A stretch of 51,669 nt of DNA from Streptomyces sp. SID3343 (GTDB taxonomy: Bacteria > Actinomycetota > Actinomycetes > Streptomycetales > Streptomycetaceae). Positions 45,718 to 51,669 of the stretch are shown piece after piece. The notes under the pieces are model-generated. The model saw only the letters and a list, made by a program, of their open reading frames with translations. It was not told where the DNA came from and searched no databases. Position numbers and translations under genes: made by a program. The first letter of the stretch is position 1. Each line of letters begins with the position of its first letter. The stretch spans positions 1 through 51,669 of the forward strand of contig NZ_WWJX01000991.1 of assembly GCF_009865215.1 (NCBI RefSeq), read 5' to 3'.

Positions 45718-46128
45718 TCAGGGCCGGGCGAGCACCTCGTAGCCCGACGCGTCGCCGCCGAGCCGCTGCGCCAGGCCCGCCATCCGGGTGCGCTCGCGCG
45801 CCGGTTCGAGGCCGGTGATCGTCTGCTGCCGCGCGACGCGCACCCGCAGCGGCGTCTCCCCCGCGCCCACGACCTCCACCGCCCAGCCGTCCGGACCCAG
45901 GATCCGCCGCGCCTCGGCCACCGCGGCCTCGTCCGGCAGCGTCATCACGTGCCGCATGACGAACGGCCCGGTCTCCACGTCCACTCCGGCCGCACTCATC
46001 TGCGCGATCACCGCCGAGTCGGCGCGCGCCGGATCGAAGCAGGATCCGACCACGACGAGCGTCCCGTCGTCCACGAGCGGGGGTGCGGGCTCGGGACGCC
46101 GACGGCGCAAAAACCGTTCGAGGATCAT
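45718..46128 (-). CDS. Hypothetical conserved protein downstream of CtaG
   Basis: 136 residues. A basic N-terminal stretch (MILERFLRRRRPEPAPP) is followed by LVVVGSCFDPARADSAVIAQMS and VMRHVMTLPDEAAVAEARRIL, ending near GGDASGYEVLARP. The middle faintly recalls the RraB (RNase E inhibitor) pattern, but this is not secure. It starts 9 bp after the CtaG-like stop, so the two are co-transcribed and it may serve the oxidase pathway or be incidental. Confidence 0.7.
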   Translation of the reverse strand: MILERFLRRRRPEPAPPLVDDGTLVVVGSCFDPARADSAVIAQMSAAGVDVETGPFVMRHVMTLPDEAAVAEARRILGPDGWAVEVVGAGETPLRVRVARQQTITGLEPARERTRMAGLAQRLGGDASGYEVLARP

Positions 46129-46137
46129 CCCGCGACG

Positions 46138-47277
46138 CTACTCGGGCGCTTCCGCGAGCCGCGGTTCGACCCCGCGCGCCACTCGTACGGCCGAGTCGGC
46201 GTCCTCCGTTCGGGCAGAGTCACCCGAAGGAGTGCTCTTCGGCACGGATTTCGCGGCCGGTCGCGGGTGTGTCTCCGCGCCGTTCGCGGGCTCGGCGGCG
46301 CCCTCCTCGGCCCCCGCCGCGGCCTCGCGCGCCAGCCGTTCGTCACGGGCCTTGCGTCCGGCCTCGATCAACTCCAGCCGATCGAGCCGACGATCCTCGC
46401 GGACCGCTTCCCGCTCCGAGGCCTTCGCCCACTGCACGAACAGCACGAGGAAGACCAGCAACCCGATGATGTCGCCGCTGCCCCACAGGATTCCGCCGGC
46501 CGTGCCCTGGTCGGACAGCGGACTCGCGCCCCAGTCCCGGCCCAGGTCGTTGTACCAGTCACCGGCCAGCACGTTCGAGGAACTCATGATCGCGATGCCC
46601 AGCCACGCGTGGAACGGAAGCGTCGCAAAGACCGCGAGCAGCCGCATCGGATAGGTGGTCCGAGGCATCGGGTCCAGACCCAACAACGGCCAGAACCACA
46701 TGCATCCGATGATCACGAAGTGCACGTGATTCATGTCGTGGAAGAACGTGTTCCGCAGCGTCAGTTCGTACCAGGGCGTGAAGTACAGGGCGAACGGGTT
46801 GAGCACGAAGACGAATCCGGCGAACGCCGGGAAGGTCACGATCTTCGAGAACTTGCTGTGCAGAAGGGCGTTGAGCCGATTACGCCACTTGGTCGGCAGG
46901 GTCCGCAGCGCGAGCGTGATCGGCGCACCGAGCGCCAGGAAGATCGGGGTGACCATCGCCAGCACCATGTGCTGAACCATGTGCACGCTGATCAACACGG
47001 TGTCGTAGGCGGCCAACGCGGACTCGGTCGCGATCAGAAAAGTGCCCAGGCCCAGACCCAGGAACGACACGCTTCGCCACCGTGACCACGTGTCCCCACG
47101 GGCTCGTAGCTTGTGCACGCCGTACAGATAGAGGCCGCCGAAGAGCACCGCGACGAGGATCGGGATGGGCTCGAACACCCACCCGGTCAGCAGCCGAACG
47201 GGGGTCAGTTCCGGCGGTACGTTCCCGGGGGTCGCGTGTGCCAGAAACATCCCGGCATCGCCTGTAGAGCCACTCAC
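46138..47277 (-). CDS. Cytochrome c oxidase assembly protein, CtaG-like
   Basis: 379 residues, caa3-type CtaG family, with about seven membrane helices (IPILVAVLFGGLYLYGV, SVSFLGLGLGTFLIATES, VQHMVLAMVTPIFLALG, FPAFAGFVFVLNPFALYF, VHFVIIGCMWFWPLLGL, IIGLLVFLVLFVQW). Membrane His-x-x-x-His patterns (HMVQHMVL, HDMNHVHF) are candidate copper or haem ligands. The last 100 residues are charged, probably coiled and cytoplasmic. GTG 47277 is 8 bp after TAGGCT, a good -10 for a leaderless mRNA; GTG 47301 and ATG 47250 are alternatives. It is divergent from the ctaE-qcrCAB operon, fitting a role in oxidase assembly. Confidence 0.88.
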   Translation of the reverse strand: MSGSTGDAGMFLAHATPGNVPPELTPVRLLTGWVFEPIPILVAVLFGGLYLYGVHKLRARGDTWSRWRSVSFLGLGLGTFLIATESALAAYDTVLISVHMVQHMVLAMVTPIFLALGAPITLALRTLPTKWRNRLNALLHSKFSKIVTFPAFAGFVFVLNPFALYFTPWYELTLRNTFFHDMNHVHFVIIGCMWFWPLLGLDPMPRTTYPMRLLAVFATLPFHAWLGIAIMSSSNVLAGDWYNDLGRDWGASPLSDQGTAGGILWGSGDIIGLLVFLVLFVQWAKASEREAVREDRRLDRLELIEAGRKARDERLAREAAAGAEEGAAEPANGAETHPRPAAKSVPKSTPSGDSARTEDADSAVRVARGVEPRLAEAPE

Positions 47278-47352
47278 GGAACCAGAGCCTAACCCCGACA
47301 CGTTCTACAAGGGTTACCCCCCGAAGTGTGGGCAGATCCGGCGAGCGCAATA

Positions 47353-47970
47353 ATGGCCGCCGTGGCGACAGCAACTTCACTAGAAACCGGGCCCTCACAC
47401 GGGACACTCAACCGTCCCAACTTGGTCAGCATCGGCACGATCGTCTGGTTGGCGTCGGAGCTGATGTTTTTCGCGGCCCTGTTCGCGATGTATTTCACGA
47501 TCCGGTCGGTCACCGGCGCGGACGCATGGCGTGAGCACGCCAGTGAGCTGAACATCCCGTTCTCGACGGGCAACACGACGATCCTCGTGCTGTCCTCGCT
47601 CACTTGCCAGCTCGGCGTCTTTGCGGCCGAACGCGGTGACGTCAAGAAGCTCCGAATGTGGTTCATCATCACCTTCATCATGGGCGCCGTCTTTGTCGGC
47701 GGACAGGTGATGGAGTACACGGAGCTGGTCAAGGAGGGTACGACTCTTTCGTCGTCGGCTTACGGTTCGGTCTTCTACCTGACCACCGGCTTCCACGGCA
47801 TGCACGTGACAGGCGGCCTCATCGCCTTCCTGCTGATCCTCGGACGCACCTACGCGGCCCGCAGGTTCACGCACGAGCAGGCCACGGCCGCAATCGTCGT
47901 CTCGTACTACTGGCACTTCGTTGACGTGGTCTGGATCGGCCTGTTCTTCACGATCTACGTCATCAGGTAG
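47353..47970 (+). CDS. ctaE: Cytochrome c oxidase subunit III
   Basis: 205 residues, five membrane helices. [22 protein letters not shown] holds the subunit III glutamate, followed by [31 protein letters not shown] and [17 protein letters not shown]. It is part of the aa3 oxidase of the inner membrane that reduces oxygen with electrons from the bcc complex. ATG 47353 is used; GTG 47362 is possible. It heads the operon ctaE-qcrC-qcrA-qcrB, the arrangement that allows an aa3-bcc supercomplex in Actinobacteria. Confidence 0.96.
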   Translation: MAAVATATSLETGPSHGTLNRPNLVSIGTIVWLASELMFFAALFAMYFTIRSVTGADAWREHASELNIPFSTGNTTILVLSSLTCQLGVFAAERGDVKKLRMWFIITFIMGAVFVGGQVMEYTELVKEGTTLSSSAYGSVFYLTTGFHGMHVTGGLIAFLLILGRTYAARRFTHEQATAAIVVSYYWHFVDVVWIGLFFTIYVIR

Positions 47971-48017
47971 ACGGCACCGACCACTCACTACGCAGACGAC
48001 TTGGACCGGGGTTTTTC

Positions 48018-48818
48018 GTGAAAAAGCTCTCCGCGCGACGACGCCACCCTCTGGCGGCGATCGTCGCCCTCATTTTCGCGCTCGCGGCCACGGGGGGGCT
48101 GTACGCCGCGTTCGCGCCCGCCAAGAAGGCGGAGGCCGACGACTCTGCCTCCATCGCGGTCGAAGCGGGCAAGAAGCTCTACCTCAGCGGCTGTTCGACG
48201 TGCCACGGGTTGGATGCCCAGGGTTCGTCGGACGGTCCGTCCCTGATCGGCGTCGGCGCCGCCGCCGTCGATTTCCAGGTCTCGACCGGCCGGATGCCCC
48301 TTCAGCAGCCCGGCGCCCAGGCGCCCGGCAAGCCGAAGGTCTACACGGCCGCGCAGACCGAACAGCTCGCGGCGTACATCGCCTCCCTCGGCGTCGGCCC
48401 CAAGGTCCCGACATCGAACATGTACGCGCCCGACGGCGACATCGTCAACGGCGCCGAGTTGTTCCGCACGAACTGCTCGCAGTGCCACAACTTCTCCGGT
48501 GAGGGCGGCGCCCTGACCGAGGGCAAGTTCGCACCGCCGTTGACGGACGTGGACCCGAAGCACATCTACGAGGCCATGCTCAGTGGCCCGCAGAACATGC
48601 CCGCGTTCCCGGACAGCACGATGCCCGAGCAGCAGAAGAAGGACATCGTCACGTACGTCCACGAGACGACCAAGAAGGAGCCGAACCCCGGCGGTCTGGG
48701 TCTGGGCCGCCTCGGCCCGGTCTCCGAGGGCCTCTTCGGGTGGGTCATCGCTCTCGGTCTGCTCATCGGATGTGCGATCTGGGTTGCCGCTCGGACCCCC
48801 AAGGCCAGGACCAAATGA
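48018..48818 (+). CDS. qcrC: Cytochrome bc1 complex dihaem cytochrome c subunit
   Basis: 266 residues. An N-terminal membrane signal (LAAIVALIFALAATGGLYAAF), two haem c sites, CSTCH near residue 60 and CSQCH near residue 155, with distal methionine motifs (GRMPLQQPG and MPAFPDSTMPEQQ), and a C-terminal membrane anchor (LFGWVIALGLLIGCAIWVA). This fused two-haem subunit replaces a separate cytochrome c in actinobacteria and passes electrons directly to the oxidase. Start GTG 48018. The stop overlaps the qcrA start by ATGA. Confidence 0.96.
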   Translation: MKKLSARRRHPLAAIVALIFALAATGGLYAAFAPAKKAEADDSASIAVEAGKKLYLSGCSTCHGLDAQGSSDGPSLIGVGAAAVDFQVSTGRMPLQQPGAQAPGKPKVYTAAQTEQLAAYIASLGVGPKVPTSNMYAPDGDIVNGAELFRTNCSQCHNFSGEGGALTEGKFAPPLTDVDPKHIYEAMLSGPQNMPAFPDSTMPEQQKKDIVTYVHETTKKEPNPGGLGLGRLGPVSEGLFGWVIALGLLIGCAIWVAARTPKARTK

Positions 48819-49900
48819 GTAGCCAGGACAAGCCTGAAGTGCCTGAAGAGCACCTGCCCGAGGTCCATGCCTCGGCACACGTTCCGGCGGAGAGCGACCC
48901 GTTCGCCGACCCCGGCCTGCCGGCTCACGAGCCGCGTGTCACCGACATCGACGAGAAGGCCGCGAACCGCGCCGAGCGCCAGGTCGCGTTTCTCTTCGTG
49001 ATCTCGATGCTGTCGACGATCGGCTTCATCGCGGCGTACGTCGGCATAGACAAGTACCGCATCATCGACATCTTCTTCTTCGGGAAGATCGGTGCGCAGA
49101 ACCTCGCGCTGGGCGGCACGCTCGGCCTCGCGTTGTTCTGCATCGGCGCCGGCGCGGTCCACTGGGCCCGCACGCTGATGACGGACGAAGAGGTCGTGCA
49201 GGAACGGCACGACCTCGCGTCGGACGCCGAGACTCGCGAGTACGCGATCCGTGAGTTCGCTCAGGGTGCCGCGGACTCCGCGATCGGGCGCCGCCCGCTG
49301 ATCCGTCGCACGATGATCGGCGCGATGGCACTCGTGCCGCTGTCCGGCGTCGTGCTCCTTCGCGACCTCGGTCCGATGCCCGGCACCAAGCTTCGGCACA
49401 CGCAGTGGAAGCCGGGCAAGGAGCTCATCAACGAGGCGACCGGCAAGCCGATCAAGCCGAACGACATCGTCAAGGGTTCGCTGACCATGGCGCTCCCCGA
49501 CGGACTGGTCGAGAAGTACGGCCCCGCCGGGCAGAAGGAAGAGCTCGAACACGGGTGGCTGGAGGCGGCGGGCAAGGCCGCGGTCCTGCTCATCCGACTG
49601 GAGCCCAAGGACATCAAGTCCAAGAAGGAAACGGACTGGGGCCACGAGGGCATCGTGGCGTACTCGAAGATCTGCACCCACGTGGGTTGCCCGATCGGCC
49701 TGTACGAGCAGCAGACGCACCACCTGCTCTGCCCGTGCCACCAGTCCACCTTCGACCTCGCCGACGACGGCAAGGTCGTGTTCGGACCCGCCGCGCGCTC
49801 CCTGCCGCAGCTGAAGATCCACGTGAACGAGGCGGGTAACCTCGCCGCTTCGCAGGACTTCGCCGAACCGGTCGGCCCGAGCTTCTGGGAGCGTGGCTGA
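48815..49900 (+). CDS. qcrA: Ubiquinol/menaquinol-cytochrome c reductase Rieske iron-sulfur subunit
   Basis: 361 residues, the long actinobacterial Rieske type. Three membrane helices (FLFVISMLSTIGFIAAYVG, NLALGGTLGLALFCIGAG, MIGAMALVPLSGVVLL) precede a periplasm-side Rieske domain. The [2Fe-2S] ligands are in CTHVGCPIG and CPCHQSTF, with a late GPAARSLP segment. The N-terminus is long and acidic on the cytoplasmic side. It takes electrons from menaquinol and hands them to QcrC. It overlaps qcrC by ATGA and qcrB by one base (TGATG). Confidence 0.96.
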   Translation: MSSQDKPEVPEEHLPEVHASAHVPAESDPFADPGLPAHEPRVTDIDEKAANRAERQVAFLFVISMLSTIGFIAAYVGIDKYRIIDIFFFGKIGAQNLALGGTLGLALFCIGAGAVHWARTLMTDEEVVQERHDLASDAETREYAIREFAQGAADSAIGRRPLIRRTMIGAMALVPLSGVVLLRDLGPMPGTKLRHTQWKPGKELINEATGKPIKPNDIVKGSLTMALPDGLVEKYGPAGQKEELEHGWLEAAGKAAVLLIRLEPKDIKSKKETDWGHEGIVAYSKICTHVGCPIGLYEQQTHHLLCPCHQSTFDLADDGKVVFGPAARSLPQLKIHVNEAGNLAASQDFAEPVGPSFWERG

Positions 49901-51543
49901 TGTCGAGCGAACAGACCAAGGGCGGGGCGAACAAGAGCGCCCCGATTCCCGACAACGCGGCCGTCCGGGCCGCCGACGCCATAGACAGTCGGCTGGGCAT
50001 CTATGGCGCCGCGAAGAAGAACCTTCGCAAGGTCTTTCCGGACCACTGGTCCTTCATGCTCGGTGAAGTGGCGCTCTACAGCTTCATCATCCTGTTGCTC
50101 ACGGGTGTCTTCCTGACCCTGTTCTTCAAGCCGAGCATGCAGGAAGTCGTCTACGACGGCTCCTACGTACCGCTGCAGGGCATTCACATGTCCCAGGCGT
50201 ACGCGTCGACGCTGGACATCAGCTTCGACATCCGCGGTGGTCTGGCGATGCGTCAGATCCACCACTGGGCCGCGCTGATCTTCGTGTCGTCGCTGTTCGT
50301 GCACATGTTCCGGATCTTCTTCACCGGGGCGTTCCGCAAGCCGCGCGAAATCAACTGGCTCTTCGGCTTCATCCTGCTGGTGTTGGCCATGGTCAACGGC
50401 TTCACCGGCTACTCGCTCCCGGACGACCTGCTCTCCGGTACGGGTCTGCGCATCGCCGAGGGCGTCGTGCTCTCGATCCCGATCGTCGGCACCTACCTGC
50501 AGTTCTTCCTGTTCGGTGGGGAGTTCCCCGGCGAGGACATCGTTCCGCGCCTGTTCACGATCCACGTGCTGCTGGTTCCCGCGATCATGGTCGGCCTGCT
50601 GACCGTCCACCTGATCCTGGTCTTCTACCACAAGCACACGCAGTTCCCGGGCGCTGGCAAGACCGAGAAGAACGTCGTGGGCCTGCCGCTCATGCCGGTC
50701 TACATGGCCAAGGCCGGTGGCTTCTTCTTCATCGTGTTCGGCATCACCGCCGCCCTGGGCGGCATGGTGCAGATCAACCCGATCTGGGCCTACGGTCCAT
50801 ACAACCCGGGACAGATCACCGCGGGCTCCCAACCGGACTGGTACATCGGGTTCCTCGAAGGATCCCTGCGCATCATGCCGAACTGGGAGTGGAACATCTG
50901 GGGTCACACCCTCAGCTTCAACGTGATGATCCCGTCGTTGATCGTGCCCGGTGTCCTGTTCACGTTCATGGCGCTGTACCCGTGGATCGAAGGCTGGATC
51001 ACCGGCGACAAGCGCGAACACCACCTGCTGGACCGGCCGCGCAACATGCCGGTCCGCACCGGCCTGGGCGTCGCGTGGATCACGTGCTACGGCGTGCTGT
51101 GGGTGGCGGGCGGCAACGACGTCATCGCGACCCACTTCCATCTGTCGATCAACACGATCACGTGGGTGGCCCGCTTCCTGTTCTTCATCGCCCCCGTGTT
51201 GGCCTACATGGCCACGGTGCGGATCTGCAAGGGTCTGCAACGGCGGGACCGGGACAAGGTCCTGCACGGTCGCGAGACCGGCGTCATCAAGAAGCTCCCG
51301 CACGGCGAGTTCATCGAGATCCACGAACCGCTGGACGCCGAGATGATGCACACCCTCACCGCGCACGAGCAGCCCAAGCCGTACGAGCTCGACGCGGCCG
51401 AGGACGAGAACGGTGTGGCCCGCAAGGCCAAGCCTTCGCAGAAGCTTCGCGCCAAGATGTCCCGCTGGTACTTCAGCGAGCCCATCGAGAAGCCGACCGC
51501 CGAGGAGTACAAGGAACTGACGAGCGGACACGGTCACCACTGA
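49900..51543 (+). CDS. qcrB: Cytochrome bc1 complex cytochrome b subunit
   Basis: 547 residues. About eight membrane helices with the b-haem histidines in MRQIHHWAALIFVSSLFVHMF (cut: QIHHWAAL and FVHMF) and in LLVPAIMVGLLTVHL. The quinol site has PIWAYGPYNP (the PEWY equivalent), and EFPGEDIVPRLFTIHVL is present. A hydrophilic tail of about 100 residues follows, typical of actinobacterial QcrB, and ends with HGHH. Start ATG at 49900 overlaps the qcrA stop by one base. It completes the bcc part of the respiratory supercomplex. Confidence 0.96.
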   Translation: MSSEQTKGGANKSAPIPDNAAVRAADAIDSRLGIYGAAKKNLRKVFPDHWSFMLGEVALYSFIILLLTGVFLTLFFKPSMQEVVYDGSYVPLQGIHMSQAYASTLDISFDIRGGLAMRQIHHWAALIFVSSLFVHMFRIFFTGAFRKPREINWLFGFILLVLAMVNGFTGYSLPDDLLSGTGLRIAEGVVLSIPIVGTYLQFFLFGGEFPGEDIVPRLFTIHVLLVPAIMVGLLTVHLILVFYHKHTQFPGAGKTEKNVVGLPLMPVYMAKAGGFFFIVFGITAALGGMVQINPIWAYGPYNPGQITAGSQPDWYIGFLEGSLRIMPNWEWNIWGHTLSFNVMIPSLIVPGVLFTFMALYPWIEGWITGDKREHHLLDRPRNMPVRTGLGVAWITCYGVLWVAGGNDVIATHFHLSINTITWVARFLFFIAPVLAYMATVRICKGLQRRDRDKVLHGRETGVIKKLPHGEFIEIHEPLDAEMMHTLTAHEQPKPYELDAAEDENGVARKAKPSQKLRAKMSRWYFSEPIEKPTAEEYKELTSGHGHH

Positions 51544-51669
51544 CCGCGCCCGGCTGCTGACGCCACAGCGGCACGCCCCTCCAGGCACGCCAGGAACGCC
51601 GAAGGGCCCCACCCGGATGTATCCGCTTAGGTTCTAGTGGTCGTCGCAACACCCCAGTTCAGGGGGTGC
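51544..51669. other. Downstream of qcrB, window edge
   Basis: No gene is seen. CACCCC at 51650-51655 and GGGGTG at 51663-51668 form a 6-bp hairpin at the very edge. The adjoining ctagtggtcgtcgcaacacc is AT-poor but unlike flanking coding sequence, and could be a terminator of the operon or the edge of a mobile element; the window ends too soon to tell. Confidence 0.35.

Overview
The window is high-GC actinobacterial DNA with strong G/C bias at third codon positions, many GTG starts, ATGA overlaps and probable leaderless promoters. Gene content and order match, from memory, the chromosomal core of Streptomyces and relatives (roughly the SCO2104-SCO2151 stretch of S. coelicolor). I infer Streptomycetaceae; the genus cannot be fixed from this window. 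Nothing here looks like a phage, plasmid or CRISPR locus. About fifty genes can be supported.

Region by region. 1-5 kb: the end of a membrane protein gene, then thiamine synthesis (thiE, and a TPP-riboswitch-controlled thiO-thiS-thiG operon) around an FAD oxidoreductase and an Rv2175c-type DNA-binding protein. 5-9.2 kb: a PASTA-domain Ser/Thr kinase, a molybdopterin oxidoreductase, bacterioferritin and its [2Fe-2S] partner ferredoxin with DmdR/IdeR-like iron boxes. 9.2-16.7 kb: threonine aldolase, class II DAHP synthase, and divergently a fused anthranilate synthase (trpEG) behind a classic attenuator with a Trp-Trp leader peptide, followed by a 41-residue CxxC protein overlapping an APH-type kinase and a cell-surface protein. 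16.7-24.8 kb: a phosphofructokinase with pyrophosphate-type residues, a MacRS-like two-component system in an operon with a lysophospholipid acyltransferase, an alpha/beta hydrolase, a small membrane protein and a second membrane Ser/Thr kinase.

24.8-37.4 kb: an EEP-family phosphatase/nuclease, ROK glucokinase, an ArsA-like protein with an SRPBCC protein, a metallophosphoesterase, a long-chain acyl-CoA ligase preceded by an approximately 19-bp tandem repeat array, a GT4 glycosyltransferase and two membrane zinc proteases (M48 and HEITH). 37.4-45.7 kb: NYN-domain, zinc-ribbon and exonuclease genes, a decayed rhomboid protease gene, a stand-alone Lrp/AsnC ligand-binding domain, a 0.6-kb array of 12 dispersed-type repeats, a cysteine-desulfurase-like aminotransferase under a SAM-IV riboswitch, trpD and a degenerate receiver. 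45.7-51.7 kb: a CtaG-like oxidase assembly protein and the aerobic respiratory operon ctaE-qcrC-qcrA-qcrB.

The genes are mostly housekeeping. What stands out is RNA-level control (TPP riboswitch, trp attenuator, SAM-IV riboswitch), several distinct non-coding repeat arrays, a broken rhomboid gene, and a few proteins whose key residues differ from their family norm. I found no convincing new multi-gene system. The least explained element is the repeat array at 41.3-41.9 kb.
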